Positions 21,098-34,336 of a stretch of 64,000 bases of DNA are shown piece after piece. The notes under the pieces were generated by a model that saw only the letters and a list, made by a program, of their open reading frames with translations, searched no databases and was not told the DNA's origin. Position 1 is the first letter of the stretch. Every line of letters starts with the position of its first letter. Source of the DNA: Solea solea (taxonomy: Eukaryota > Chordata > Actinopteri > Pleuronectiformes > Soleidae); NCBI RefSeq assembly GCF_958295425.1, contig NC_081152.1, forward strand, positions 124,001 to 188,000. Reading direction: 5' to 3'. The position numbers were made by a program, and so were the translations under genes.

Positions 21098-21559
21098 ACA
21101 CTGTACTCACATCTTATACCAAACTGAGAATACAAGTGCGTGTCCTCACTTAAACTGTGAGGACTGTACTCACGCCAGTAAACCGAATCCAGTCTGGGGT
21201 TTGTAGCAGGTTTGTAGGTTTGTGCGCCACGCTGCGCGGCTTAAGTGAAGACCGACACGCGCCAGGCCGAGGTGGGATCTCGGCAGGGCTGGGCGCTGTG
21301 GCTGCGGTACGTGTCGCAACTGAGGAGCCTGGTGGTTCAGCGGCTGCAGTGCGCGTCGCGCCGGAGTGTGGATATGGAGGGTGCGCCGCGGCTTAAGTGA
21401 AGACCGACACGCGCCGGGCCGCACCGCACTTCCTTGTATCTTAAAAAAAAGAAAAGAATGCATTTGAAATTGTATTGTAGCTTGAGCATGCGCATGATTT
21501 TATTTGTCAATGTGTGCCGTGATTTCATAGCGCTGTCCACGGTGCTGAAATGAGCCTCG
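21098..21559. repeat. Bridge G1 leading into D2
   Basis: Starts ACACTGTACTCACATC. It contains a fragment of the D-linked exon 2 with its GTGAGTAC donor (minus strand, near 21165-21220), two short GC submodules, an A-rich tract and an X-like start, then breaks into D at 'gcctcg/ctgtc'. Confidence 0.88.
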
Positions 21560-21686
21560 CTGTCATATTAAAACTCTTTTCCAGATGAGGCATTGCTACA
21601 ACGATGACTTTGACAGTGTGTGGGTGTCACCATCCTCTTTCACTCACTTGAGCTTCACTAAAGAGTGCAGGTCGTCTCTCTTTTAG

Positions 21687-21842
21687 TTCGGCAAGGAGGA
21701 GCTGAATTCACAGTTTCTTCATGCCCGAGTGCTGCATATGTTGATGGAGACCTGTGACATAAAACACAAAGAGCTACTGATGGTGCTACGTCTGTTTTTC
21801 ACTAGACTACTCATAGATATCAGTACATCAACTGACAGTTAA
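21687..21842 (+). pseudogene. Exon-like open frame (D2)
   Basis: Identical to the D1 copy over all 51 codons and the TAA, with the same TCTCTCTTTTAG acceptor. Confidence 0.38.
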
Positions 21843-21945
21843 TGTATTATTTATTTGAACTTACAATTGTACATTTATATTCAAATACATACACAAATAT
21901 GAAAGAACTGTACACTATAGTGGCGGTGATTGACTGAACATCATA

Positions 21946-22437
21946 TGTTGGGTGCACATTTAAACACAGGATCCAGGCAGCTTTCCAAGTTGCAATATTT
22001 TATTTCCAAGTAAACGGTAGTCGGTGATGAGGGGTAATGGTGGATGATTCTGTCTATATGAAAATGATAAAGGAAATATTACAATCTAGAAAGTATCAAA
22101 TATACAATAAGAAATGAGGTTGTTTTAGACTAACATCAATAATACATCCACTCTTACTTTCCTCTCTTTAGCAAAGGATTAAACTCAGGAATCTAGTATA
22201 ATGACACACAAGCAATAAGTAAGTCTTCATACAAGATGTAGTATCAACCAAATGAAACATTAAATGAGTGAACGTCCATAAAACTCACAGCCAGTGTCCC
22301 TTTGTTCTCGTGGATTGTTTGGAGGGAAAATAGGGGGGTCAAAGGGCGGAAGGGGCGGGTTATATAGGATTAGGGGTGTGGTCCAGGTAGGTGTGCCAGT
22401 GATGAGGCAGGTGAGGAGGAGACTTGGGATTTTAACA
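21946..22437 (-). mobile_element. Candidate solo LTR (D2)
   Basis: 492 bp with TGTT/AACA ends, TATATAA and AATAAA in the same places as in D1. Confidence 0.5.
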
Positions 22438-22908
22438 AATACATATACAATGGCCGTGCCACTTTAATATAAACCTAAAATTCGAAGGTAAAATCAATTA
22501 TTAGTAATAATATACAAAGTGTTTACATTAAAAACAAAGTAACACGTCAACCACAAATCTATGGATCACACCAAGCATCTGTGAGACGTCTGAGCCAGCG
22601 GATCATTTCATCAGGACAGGCCGAGGTAACGCTGCTCTGCCCTGGGCACTGTGAGCACCGAGCGTCCGCAGAGGCGGAGCTGATCACCTCCGACAACGTA
22701 CCGCGCTGAAATCAGTTCCAGGTTGGATATTCAACAGACATTCGCTCCAGATCCAACGGCACCCTCCTCCTTCTCCACCCCGAGATAGGTGCACGATCAC
22801 GGCTTGTACAAAGTCCGACCCATCGCTCTCAACAACCGTGGTCTCATTTAGGGACCATCAACGAATTACCGTTAAAAATGGATTAAAAAAAATGATGGGA
22901 GGTACTAA

Positions 22909-23186
22909 AATGGAATAAAAAGAGGTGTGTCCTGACTAGGCAGTCTAGTTCTATGTTGCTGCACTGTTTTGGAATCTTTAGGGTCACATGGCCTGGACGC
23001 GATTGAGATAAAATGCTAATATTTGCATCAAAGAAATGATTGAAAGTAAATCAAGTATTTAAATGGAATATAAAGAGGTGTGTCCTGACTAGGCAGTCTA
23101 GTACTATGTTTGTACACTCATTTGGAGTCTTTGGGTCACATTGCCTGGAAGCTATTGAGCTAAAATGCTAATATTTACATTATTAA
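22909..23186. repeat. 153-bp tandem duplication (D2)
   Basis: Copies start at 22909 and 23062. Confidence 0.84.
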
Positions 23187-23211
23187 AATTATAAAAAAAA
23201 TAAATGAGGTA

Positions 23212-23577
23212 ATTAAATATTAGTTTAATGTCATATGATCAAAATTAAAGTGTTAACGTTCGACTCTACACTTAGATTCAAGTGTTAAGTGTGTTTGCGG
23301 TTTGTTTCTGTCTGGTTGTGATGACTTTCTGTTGTACTCACGCCAGTAAACCGAATCCAGTCTGGGGTTTGTAGCAGGTTTGTACTGTAGCAGGTTTGCA
23401 TTGGTGCTGCAAACAGAGAGTGAGACACAAACATGGGACTGTGATGGTTTCATTAAAGACAAGAGATGAGAAGAAGACTGGAGTCAGTGAGAAAACAAGG
23501 AAACAAAGTAACGTCAAACTTACGTCTGTGATCTGTCAGCATCTCCTCTCCCTCTGGTGCGGCTGTCAACACAGGAG
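23212..23577. repeat. C right-half, D-linked version 2
   Basis: Minus-strand exon-like pieces at 23342-23406 (65 nt) and 23524-23542 (ATG to GTAAGT), same sequence as version 1. Confidence 0.88.
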
Positions 23578-23640
23578 TTTAAATATTGGCACAATGGTCA
23601 GTCAATCAGGTGTGAAAGCTTGAAATGTTTGGGGCGGGGC
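23578..23640 (-). promoter_or_regulatory. P6 promoter-like cassette (D-linked)
   Basis: GC box 23631-23640 and TATTTAAA 23578-23585 intact. The inverted CCAAT is mutated to TCAAT (shared with P9); the direct CCAAT beside TATTTAAA remains. Confidence 0.48.
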
Positions 23641-24502
23641 TTATTATTGAAAACATGTGCGCTGTGACTGAGGAGCCTGGTGGTTCAGTGGCTGCGGTGC
23701 GCGTTGAGCCGGAGTGTGGATATGGAGTGTGCGCCTGTGTGCCGCGCCACGCCGCGCGGCTTAAGTGAAGACCGACACGCGCCGGGCTGAGGTGGGATCC
23801 TGGCGGGGCCGGGCGCACCGCACTTCCTTGTATCTAAAAAAAAAGAGAAAAGAATGCATTTGAAATTGTATTGTAGCTTGAGCATGCACATGAGTTCATT
23901 TGTCAATGTGTGCCGTGATTTCATAGCGCTGTCCACGGTGATGAAATGAGCCTCGGTGTCGGCAGGGTCACGGGGCCACCTCATTTTATATTTCCAGATT
24001 GTGGCTATGTTTGCACTGAGTGTGTTTCTTTCATTTCAACAATGTAGCCATAATGGTCTCTGGTTTTATGAAGTTAATGTTGAGAATGTGTCTTGTCTGC
24101 GGGGAATGAGTTACTTCAACTTTAACCATTTAGGAAACCAATTAAGTTTATTAACTCAAACAATTTAAGCATACAAAAGTATTTGATTTGAGTACAAGTA
24201 ACTCAAGTATTTGTTGTTAAAGTAACTTGGGTAAAGTGCATTGTACTAATTCCATTCAGTTAATGAAAACTACTAAGTATGTGACACTTATGTGAAACGG
24301 ATTTATCTGAACTGAAATGATCTTCTTTATACAAATGTTAATACTTAAGTTGAATTGACTCTTTTCTTTCTACTAAATCAAATTATTACATTCTACTTCT
24401 GACAACTTCAAATGGAGAGCGTAGATCAGTGTGTGAGCCATTACAACCTGATTGTGAGGACCAGAGACACATGGTGAGTTTCAAAGGGAACTCCTGCAGG
24501 AA
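23641..24502. repeat. E/F module 6
   Basis: Full-length. Carries 'gagaatgtgtcttg' near 24082, shared with module 10. Confidence 0.88.
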
Positions 24503-27336
24503 CCTGATCTTCATTCACTACTGCCACCAGGGCCACTGCCCCTCTTGGGTTGCTTCCAACTCATCCTGAAAAGGGAACAAACACATGTTCAGTGTTTTCA
24601 GTGTATTCAGACAAATCATTCAACTTAAAAAAGAAAACATGATGTCATCATCACTACTTGCAATAGTCAAATAGAAGCACTGTCAATAAAAAGGTAAACA
24701 TGTTGCATGTATTATTTGTGAAATGTGGCGTTGTTTGTAGTTTAGTGTGTTTCCGCGTTTTCACGGCAGGGATGGCGTCTGCTGAGACGCTGGTTCCGCG
24801 GCTGCTGTGCGTTTGGCGCTGCGGCGGCGGTACGTGTCGTGATTGCGCTGACTGTGTGCCCCGCCGCGCGGCTTAAGTGAGGACCGACACGCGCCGGGCC
24901 GAGGTGGGATCTCGGTGCCGTGTGCTGTGGCTGCGGTACGTGTGGCAACTGAGGAGCCTGGTGGTTCAGCGGCTGCGGTGCGCGTCGCGCCGTTGTGCGG
25001 ATATGGAGGGTGCGCCTGTGCGCTGCGCCACGCCGCGCGGCTTAAGTGAAGACCGACACGCGCCGGGCCGAGGCGGGGCCGGGCGCACCGCACTTTTTTT
25101 ATGAAGTTAATGTTGAGAATGTATCTTGAATGTATCTCGGTTTGCGCGGGCTCCGTGGCTGCTGTGCGCTCCGTGCGCTCCGCGGCTGCGGTTCCGGTGC
25201 CGTGCGCTGCGGCGGCGGTACCTGTCGTAACTGGGGAGCCTTGTGGTTCCGCGGCCGCGGTGCGTGTCCTCACTTAAACTGTGAGGACTGTACTCAGGCC
25301 AGTAAACTAACCTGATCTTCATTCACTACTGCCACCAGGGCCACTGCCCCTCTTGGGTTGCTTCCAACTCATCCTGAAAAGGGAACAAACACATGTTCAG
25401 TGTTTTCAGTGTATTCAGACAAATCATTCAACTTAAAAAAGAAAACATGATGTCATCATCACTACTTGCGATGCAATAGTCAAATAGAAGCACTGTCGAT
25501 AAAAAGGTAAACATGTTGCATGTATTATTTGTGAAATGTGGCGTTGTTTGTAGTTTAGTGTGTTTCCGCGTTTTCACGGCAGGGATGGCGTCTGCTGAGA
25601 CGCTGATTCCGCGGCTGCTGTGCGTTTGGCGCTGCGGTGGCGGTACGTGTCGTGTTTGCGCTGACTGTGTGCCCCGCCGCGCGGCTTAAGTGAGGACCGA
25701 CACGCGCCGGGCCGAGGTGGGATCTCGGTGCCGTGTGCTGTGGCTGCGGTACGTGTCGCAACTGAGGAGCCTGGTGGTTCAGCGGCAGCGGTGCGCCGGA
25801 GTGTGGATATGGAGTGGCTCGGGAACAAACACATGTTCAGTGTTTTCAGTGTATTCAGACAAATCAGTCAACTTAAAAAAGAAAACATGATGTCATCATC
25901 ACTACTTGCGATGCAATAGTCAAATAGAAGCACTGTCAATAAAAAGGTAAACATGTTGCATGTATTATTTGTGAAATGTGGCGTTGTTTGTAGTTTAGTG
26001 TGTTTCCGCGTTTTCACGGCAGTGATGGCGTCTTCTGAGACGCTGATTCCGCGGCTGCTGTGCGTTTGGCGCTGCGGTGGCGGTACGTGTCGTGTTTGCG
26101 CTGACTGTGTGCCCGGCCGCGCGGCTTAAGTGAGGACCGACACGCGCCGGGCCGAGGTGGGATCTCGGTGCCGTGTGCTGTGGCTGCGGTACGTGTCGCA
26201 ACTGAGGAGCCTGGTGGTTCAGCGGCAGCGGAGCGCCGGAGTGTGGATATGGAGTGGCTCGGGAACAAACACATGTTCAGTGTTTTCAGTGTATTCAGAC
26301 AAATCATTCAACTTAAAAAAGAAAACATGATGTCATCATCACTACTTGCGATGCAATAGTCAAATAGAAGCACTGTCAATAAAAAGGTAAACATGTTGCA
26401 TGTATTATTTGTGAAATGTGGCGTTGTTTGTAGTTTAGTGTGTTTCCGCGTTTTCACGGCAGGGATGGCGTCTGCTGAGACGCTGGTTCCGCGGCTGCTG
26501 TGCGTTTGGCGCTGCGGCGGCGGTACGTGTCGTGTTTGCGCTGACTGTGTGCCCCGCCGCGCGGCTTAAGTGAGGACCGACACGCGCCGGGCCGAGGTGG
26601 GATCTCGGTGCCGTGTGCTGTGGCTGCGGTACGTGTCGCAACTGAGGAGCCTGGTGGTTCAGCGGCTGCGGTGCGCGTCGCGCCGTTGTGCGGATATGGA
26701 GGGTGCGCCTGTGCGCTGCGCCACGCCGCGCGGCTTAAGTGAAGACCGACACGCGCCGGGCCGAGGCGGGGCCGGGCGCACCGCACTTTTTTTATGAAGT
26801 TAATGTTGAGAATGTATCTTGAATGTATCTCGGTTTGCGCGGGCTCCGTGGCTGCTGTGCGCTCCGTGCGCTCCGCGGCTGCGGTTCCGGTGCCGTGCGC
26901 TGCGGCGGCGGTACCTGTCGTAACTGGGGAGCCTTGTGGTTCCGCGGCCGCGGTGCGTGTCCTCACTTAAACTGTGAGGACTGTACTCAGGCCAGTAAAC
27001 TAACCTGATCTTCATTCACTACTGCCACCAGGGCCACTGCCCCTCTTGGGTTGCTTCCAACTCATCCTGAAAAGGGAACAAACACATGTTCAGTGTTTTC
27101 AGTGTATTCAGACAAATCATTCAACTTAAAAAAGAAAACATGATGTCATCATCACTACTTGCGATGCAATAGTCAAATAGAAGCACTGTCGATAAAAAGG
27201 TAAACATGTTGCATGTATTATTTGTGAAATGTGGCGTTGTTTGTAGTTTAGTGTGTTTCCGCGTTTTCACGGCAGGGATGGCGTCTGCTGAGACGCTGAT
27301 TCCGCGGCTGCTGTGCGTTTGGCGCTGCGGCGGCGG
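24503..27336. repeat. GC run 6: A, S+B, B, A-S, S + truncated B
   Basis: A 24503-25310 (808 bp; 5-bp loss in CTTGCGATGCAATAG); S 25311-25380 with B 25381-25820; B 25821-26260; A without S 26261-27003; S 27004-27073 plus B stub to 27336. The second B has several private changes (cagtgatgg, ttctgagac, gcccggccg, cggagcgcc near 26022-26235). The order A, S+B, B, A-S repeats that of run 4. Confidence 0.92.
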
Positions 27337-27541
27337 TGCGTGTCCTCACTTAAACTGTGAGGACTGTACTCATGAGTTTATTTGTCAATGTGTGCCGTGA
27401 TTTCATAGCGCTGTCCACGGTGCTGAAATGAGCCTCGGTGTCGGCAGCGTCACAGGGTGACCTCATTTTATATTTCCAGATTGTGGCTATGTTTGCACTG
27501 AGTGTGTTTCTTTAATTTCAACAATGTAGCCATAATGGTCT
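27337..27541. repeat. Segment X into C5
   Basis: As at 879-1083, 'ctttaattt' type. Confidence 0.86.
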
Positions 27542-27679
27542 CCAACAACGGTGAACAAAACAAACGCCACAGAAGCTGCAGTGCAAACTCCACCCACCTA
27601 TAGCTGCAGAGGAAAAACTACATGTCTACTATAAACTGCTTTCTATATTCCTTCCTGGTTGGATTTAAACACACATCTG

Positions 27680-28049
27680 CCAATTTATTAGGTACACATT
27701 TTCTGTTTATGAACACACTGATTGAAGGAGCCAATCACATGGCAGTAAGTCATTGCATTTAGGCAGGTAGACATGATCAGGACGCCCAAATCAAGTTCAA
27801 ACAGACTATCAGCATTAGGAAGAAAGGTGATTCAAGGAGCTTTTAATGTGGCATGGTTACTGGTAGTATTTTTACAAACTGCTTGCACAACCACGGTGTG
27901 ACAAACAGAAAATATCCAGTGATGCCATGTTGAGGTCAAAGATCAGCAGAAAGGCCATGCTAAGAAAGCAAAAGGAACTCAAATCAGCGCAACCAAAGTG
28001 TGCAGAACACCATCTGAAGGCACAACACATTGAACCTTGCCGAAAAATG
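27680..28049 (+). mobile_element. Tc1/mariner fossil in C5
   Basis: Same 5' remnant. Confidence 0.74.
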
Positions 28050-28244
28050 ACTGCCTCCGACGGGAACGCGCATCGGTTAAGAGGTAGTGAGCGTAGGTCT
28101 ACTGGTAGATATAATACTGTATACAGGGTACACCCTATAAGTCGTTGTTTGAAGGAGCGATACTGACCAAATTCATTGTACATGCACCTGTTTTCCTCGA
28201 CTGCTAATGCTGAAAAGATAGAGAATGTAAGCCCGAACAATCCA

Positions 28245-28307
28245 GAGTTACAGGGTGCAGTCACTTCTCGGCAGGCCCTGCCGAAATGTGACAGCACCCT
28301 GTAACTC
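28245..28307. repeat. 63-bp foldback in C5
   Basis: Arms intact. Confidence 0.87.
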
Positions 28308-29055
28308 TTTATTGCAAGAAGCAATATTGACCAAATTCACTGTACATGCACCTGGTTTCCTCTACTTTCCTCTCCTCTACTGATTCTTCCAATTAGCCAC
28401 TCACAGTGTGACTCCTGGCTGCTGAGTTAGTTAGCACCAGTTAGTTACTAGAAACCCAAGCCTTTTTAGATGATTTATATTAATAAATACACCATTAAAT
28501 AATGACTTAAGTGTCATTAATTATTTAAATTAATAAATAGCCTTTTCAATAATTACTTACATCACATTGGTTTTCTTAGGTTACAAAATACTGACCTGGG
28601 TTTTTTTCGTCATCACTTAGTAACAACAATAATAATAAGAATAATATTCAGTGGAGCTCCACTTCAGGTTTTACTTGATACTCATTCCAAACTAAATGTT
28701 TATTTAAATATTAGTTTAAATGTCATATGATTAAAAAAAAGTGTTAAAGTTTGAGTGTACACTTACAATTAAGTGTTAAGTGTGTTTGTTTCTGTTTGGT
28801 TGTGATGAGTTTCTGTTGTACTCACACCAGCAAACCGAATCCAGTTCAGTCCGTCCATGAATACCAGTCCGGGTTTTGTAGCAGGTTTGCGTTGATGCTG
28901 CAAACAGAGAGTGAGACACAAACAGGTGACTGTGATCGTTTCATTAAAGACAAGAGATGAGAAGAAGACTGATGTCAGTGAAGAAACAAGGAAACAAAGT
29001 AACGTCAAACTTACATCTGTGATCTGTCCCTCTGGTGCGGCTGTCAACACAGGAG

Positions 29056-29118
29056 TTTAAATATTGGCACAATGGTCAGCCAATCAGGTGTGAAAGCTTG
29101 AAATGTTTGGGGCGGGGC
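29056..29118 (-). promoter_or_regulatory. P7 promoter-like cassette
   Basis: GC box 29109-29118, CCAAT both orientations, TATTTAAA 29056-29063. Confidence 0.5.
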
Positions 29119-29969
29119 TTATTATTGAAAACATGTGCGCTGTGACTGAGGAGCCTGGTGGTTCAGTGGCTGCGGTGCGCGTTGAGCCGGAGTGTGGATA
29201 TGGAGTGTGCGCCTGTGTGCCGCGCCACGCCGCGCGGCTTAAGTGAAGACCGACACGCGCCGGGCTGAGGTGGGATCCTGGCGGGGCCGGGCGCACCGCA
29301 CTTCCTTGTATCTAAAGAAAAAAAGAAAAGAATGCATTTGAAATTGTATTGTAGCTTGAGCATGCACATGAGTTCATTTGTCAATGTGTGCCGTGATTTC
29401 ATAGCGCTGTCCTCGGTGATGAAATGAGCCTCGGTGTCGGCAGCGTCACGGGGCCACCTCATTTTATATTTCCAGATTGTGGCTATGTTTGCACTGAGTG
29501 TGTTTCTTTCATTTCAACAATGTAGCCATAATGGTCTCTGGTTTTATGAAGTTAATGTTGAGAATGTATCTTGTCTGCGGGGAATGAGTTACTTCAACTT
29601 TAACCATTTAGGAAACCAATTAAGTTTATTAACTCAAACAATTTAAGCATACAAAAGTATTTGATTTGAGTACAAGTAACTCAAGTATTTGTTGTTAAAG
29701 TAACTTGGGTAAAGTGCATTGTACTAATTCCATTCAGTTAATGAAAACTACTAAGTATGTGAAACGGATTTATCTGAACTGAAATGATCTTCTTTATACA
29801 AATGTTAATACTTAAGTTGAATTGACTCTTTTCTTTCTACTAAATCAAATTATTACATTCTACTTCTGACAACTTCAAATGGAGAGCGTAGATCAGTGTG
29901 TGAGCCATTACAACCTGATTGTGAGGACCAGAGACACATGGTGAGTTTCAAAGGGAACTCCTGCAGGAA
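29119..29969. repeat. E/F module 7
   Basis: AT-rich tail has lost one GTGACACTTAT-type repeat ('tatgtgaaacgg' follows directly near 29756). Otherwise standard. Confidence 0.87.
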
Positions 29970-31292
29970 CCTGATCTTCATTCACTACTGCCACCAGGGC
30001 CACTGCCCCTCTTGGGTTGCTTCCAACTCATCCTGAAAAGGGAACAAACACATGTTCAGTGTTTTCAGTGTATTCAGACAAATCATTCAACTTAAAAAAG
30101 AAAACATGATGTCATCATCACTACTTGCGATGCAATAGTCAAATAGAAGCACTGTCAATAAAAAGGTAAACGTGTTGCATGTATTATTTGTGAAATGTGG
30201 CGTTGTTTGTAGTTTAGTGTGTTTCCGCGTTTTCACGGCAGGGATGGCGTCTGCTGAGACGCTGATTCCGCGGCTGCTGTGCGTTTGGCGCTGCGGTGGC
30301 GGTACGTGTCGTGTTTGCGCTGACTGTGTGCCCCGCCGCGCGGCTTAAGTGAGGACCGACACGCGCCGGGCCGAGGTGGGATCTCGGTGCCGTGTGCTGT
30401 GGCTGCGGTACGTGTGGCAACTGAGGAGCCTGGTGGTTCAGCGGCTGCGGTGCGCGTCGCGCCGTTGTGCGGATATGGAGGGTGCGCCTGTGCGCTGCGC
30501 CACGCCGCGCGGCTTAAGTGAAGACTGACACGCGCCGGGCCGAGGCGGGGCCGGGCGCACCGCACTTTTTTTATGAAGTTAATGTTGAGAATGTATCTTG
30601 AATGTATCTCGGTTTGCGCGGGCTCCGTGGCTGCTGTGCGCTCCGTGCGCTCCGCGGCTGCGGTTCCGGTGCCGTGCGCTGTGGCGGCGGTACCTCTCGT
30701 AACTGGGGAGCCTTGTGGTTCCGCGGCCGCGGTGCGTGTCCTCACTTAAACTGTGAGGACTGTACTCAGGCCAGTAAACTAACCTGATCTTCATTCACTA
30801 CTGCCACCAGGGCCACTGCCCCTCTTGGGTTGCTTCCAACTCATCCTGAAAAGGGAACAAACACATGTTCAGTGTTTTCAGTGTATTCAGACAAATCATT
30901 CAACTTAAAAAAGAAAACATGATGTCATCATCACTACTTGCGATGCAATAGTCAAATAGAAGCACTGTCAATAAAAAGGTAAACATGTTGCATGTATTAT
31001 TTGTGAAATGTGGCGTTGTTTGTAGTTTAGTGTGTTTCCGCGTTTTCACGGCAGGGATGGCGTCTGCTGAGACGCTGATTCCGCGGCTGCTGTGCGTTTG
31101 GCGCTGCGGTGGCGGTACGTGTCGTGTTTGCGCTGACTGTGTGCCCCGCCGCGCGGCTTAAGTGAGGACCGACACGCGCCGGGCCGAGGTGGGATCTCGG
31201 TGCCGTGTGCTGTGGCTGCGGTACGTGTGGCAACTGAGGAGCCTGGTGGTTCAGCGGCAGCGGTGCGCCGGAGTGTGGATATGGAGTGGCTC
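29970..31292. repeat. GC run 7: A, S+B joined directly to C6
   Basis: A 29970-30782 (813 bp), S 30783-30852, B 30853-31292. B joins C at 'ggctcgtt/ccaac', the same junction as before C2, so the two runs share an origin. Confidence 0.91.
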
Positions 31293-31295
31293 GTT

Positions 31296-32014
31296 CCAAC
31301 AACGGTGAACAAAACAAACGCCACAGAAGCTGCAGTGCAAACTCCACCCACCTATAACTGCAGAGGAAAAACTACATGTCTACTATAAACTGCTTTCTAT
31401 ATTCCTTCCTGGTTGGATTTAAACACACATCTGCCAATTTATTAGGTACACATTTTCTGTTTATGAACACACTGATTGAAGGAGCCAATCACATGGCAGT
31501 AAGTCATTGCATTTAGGCAGGTAGACATGATCAGGACGCCCAAATCAAGTTGAAACAGACTATCAGCATTAGGAAGAAAGGTGATTCAAGGAGCTTTTAA
31601 TGTGGCATGGTTACTGGTAGTATTTTTACAAACTGCTTGCACAACCACGGTGTGACAAACAGAAAATATCCAGTGATGCCATGTTGAGGTCAAAGATCAG
31701 CAGAAAGGCCATGCTAAGAAAGCAAAAGGAACTCAAATCAGCGCAACCAAAGTGTGCAGAACACCATCTGAAGGCACAACACATTGAACCTTGCCGAAAA
31801 ATGACTGCCTCCGACGGGAACGCGCACCAGTTAGTTACTAGAAACCCAAGCCTTTTTAGATGATTTATATTAATAAATACACCATTAAATAACGACTTAA
31901 GTGTCATTAATTATTTAAATTAATAAATAGCCTTTTCAATAATTACTTACATCACATTGGTTTTCTTAGGTTACAAAATACTGACCTGGGTTTTTTTCGT
32001 CATCACTTAGTAAC

Positions 32015-32051
<37 letters not shown>

Positions 32052-32460
32052 TTCAGTGGAGCTCCACTTCAGGTTTTACTTGATACTCATTCCAAACTAA
32101 ATGTTTATTTAAATATTAGTTTAAATGTCATATGATAAAAAAAAAGTGTTAAAGTTTGAGTGTACACTTACAATTAAGTGTTAAGTGTGTTTGTTTCTGT
32201 TTGGTTGTGATGAGTTTCTGTTGTACTCACACCAGCAAACCGAATCCAGTTCAGTCCGTCCATGAATACCAGTCCGGGTTTTGTAGCAGGTTTGCGTTGA
32301 TGCTGCAAACAGAGAGTGAGACACAAACAGGTGACTGTGATCGTTTCATTAAAGACAAGAGATGAGAAGAAGACTGATGTCAGTGAAGAAACAAGGAAAC
32401 AAAGTAACGTCAAACTTACATCTGTGATCTGTCCCTCTGGTGCGGCTGTCAACACAGGAG
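31296..32460. repeat. C block 6, internally deleted
   Basis: About 365 bp shorter than its relatives. It jumps at about 31826 from 'ggaacgcgca' to 'ccagttagttac', with GCA at both break points (microhomology). The foldback and its duplicated flanks are gone; the transposon fossil is kept. Microsatellite 32014-32051. Confidence 0.9.
31434..31803 (+). mobile_element. Tc1/mariner fossil in C6
   Basis: Same remnant; one C-to-G change in 'caagttgaaac' near 31549. Confidence 0.73.
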
Positions 32461-32523
32461 TTTAAATATTGGCACAATGGTCAGCCAATCAGGTGTGAAA
32501 GCTTGAAATGTTTGGGGCGGGGC
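32461..32523 (-). promoter_or_regulatory. P8 promoter-like cassette
   Basis: GC box 32514-32523 and TATTTAAA 32461-32468 intact. Confidence 0.5.
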
Positions 32524-33385
32524 TTATTATTGAAAACATGTGCGCTGTGACTGAGGAGCCTGGTGGTTCAGTGGCTGCGGTGCGCGTTGAGCCGGAGTGT
32601 GGATATGGAGTGTGCGCCTGTGTGCCGCGCCACGCCGCGCGGCTTAAGTGAAGACCGACACGCGCCGGGCTGAGGTGGGATCCTGGCGGGGCCGGGCGCA
32701 CCGCACTTCCTTGTATCTAAAGAAAAAAAGAAAAGAATGCATTTGAAATTGTATTGTAGCTTGAGCATGCACATGAGTTCATTTGTCAATGTGTGCCATG
32801 ATTTCATAGCGCTGTCCACGGTGATGAAATGAGCCTCGGTGTCGGCAGCGTCACGGGGCCACCTCATTTTATATTTCCAGATTGTGGCTATGTTTGCACT
32901 GAGTGTGTTTCTTTCATTTCAACAATGTAGCCATAATGGTCTCTGGTTTTATGAAGTTAATGTTGAGAATGTATCTTGTCTGCGGGGAATGAGTTACTTC
33001 AACTTTAACCATTTAGGAAACCAATTAAGTTTATTAACTCAAACAATTTAAGCATACAAAAGTATTTGATTTGAGTACAAGTAACTCAAGTATTTGTTGT
33101 TAAAGTAACTTGGGTAAAGTGCATTGTACTAATTCCATTCAGTTAATGAAAACTACTAAGTATGTGACACTTATGTGAAACGGATTTATCTGAACTGAAA
33201 TGATCTTCTTTATACAAATGTTAATACTTAAGTTGAATTGACTCTTTTCTTTCTACTAAATCAAATTATTACATTCTACTTCTGACAACTTCAAATGGAG
33301 AGCGTAGATCAGTGTGTGAGCCATTACAACCTGATTGTGAGGACCAGAGACACATGGTGAGTTTCAAAGGGAACTCCTGCAGGAA
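32524..33385. repeat. E/F module 8
   Basis: Standard; 'gtgccatgat' near 32796 is a CpG loss. Confidence 0.88.
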
Positions 33386-33615
33386 CCTGATCTTCATTCA
33401 CTACTGCCACCAGGGCCACTGCCCCTCTTGGGTTGCTTCCAACTCATCCTGAAAAGGGAACAAACACATGTTCAGTGTTTTCAGTGTATTCAGACAAATC
33501 ATTCAACTTAAAAAAGAAAACATGATGTCATCATCACTACTTGCAATAGTCAAATAGAAGCACTGTCAATAAAAAGGTAAACATGTTGCATGTATTAGTT
33601 GTGAAATGTGGCGTT
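33386..33615. repeat. GC run 8: S + B stub
   Basis: As at 20863-21097 but with the 5-bp loss in CTTGCGATGCAATAG (near 33544). Confidence 0.9.
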
Positions 33616-33950
33616 ACACTGTACTCACATCTTATACCAAACTGAGAATACAAGTGCGTGTCCTCACTTAAACTGTGAGGACTGTACTCACGCCAGTAAA
33701 CCGAATCCAGTCTGGGGTTTGTAGCAGGTTTGTAGGTTTGTGCACCACGCCGCGCGGCTTAAGTGAAGACCGACACGCGCCAGGCCGAGGTGGGATCCTG
33801 GCGGGGCCGGGCGCACCGCACTTCCTTGTATCTAAAAAAAAAAAAAAAATGCATTTGAAATTGTATTGTAGCTTGAGCATGCGCATGATTTTATTTGTCA
33901 ATGTGTGCCGTGATTTCATAGCGCTGTCCACGGTGCTGAAATGAGCCTCG
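33616..33950. repeat. Bridge G2 leading into D3 (short form)
   Basis: 127 bp shorter than G1 and G3: it has a single E-type GC submodule ('gggatcctggcgg') instead of two. It has a long A tract (33835-33849). The D-linked exon 2 end with its GTGAGT donor is retained. Confidence 0.87.
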
Positions 33951-34077
33951 CTGTCATATTAAAACTCTTTTCCAGATGAGGCATTGCTACAACGATGACT
34001 TTGACAGTGTGTGGGTGTCACCATCCTCTTTCACTCACTTGAGCTTCACTAAAGAGTGCAGGTCGTCTCTCTTTTAG

Positions 34078-34233
34078 TTCGGCAAGGAGGAGCTGAATTC
34101 ACAGTTTCTTCATGCCCGAGTGCTGCATATGTTGATGGAGACCTGTGACATAAAACACAAAGAGCTACTGATGGTGCTACGTCTGTTTTTCACTAGACTA
34201 CTCATAGATATCAGTACATCAACTGACAGTTAA
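34078..34233 (+). pseudogene. Exon-like open frame (D3)
   Basis: Identical 51 codons and TAA. Confidence 0.38.
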
Positions 34234-34336
34234 TGTATTATTTATTTGAACTTACAATTGTACATTTATATTCAAATACATACACAAATATGAAAGAACT
34301 GTACACTATAGTGGCGGTGATTGACTGAACATCATA

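Larger units (their letters stand above)
21560..23211. repeat. D block 2
   Basis: Same internal order as D1. Differs by a few changes, for example 'ttgttttag' near 22120 and a 2-bp loss in 'gatcacacca' near 22566. Confidence 0.9.
27542..29055. repeat. C block 5
   Basis: Shortest microsatellite of the set (28624-28647, only a few AAT units). Otherwise complete. Confidence 0.92.

Noticed and set aside
33830..33850. Poly-A tract in bridge G2 as a retrocopy or LINE/SINE tail
   Set aside because: Homologous tracts in the other copies are mixed A/G runs, so this is local slippage. No target duplication or element body is seen.
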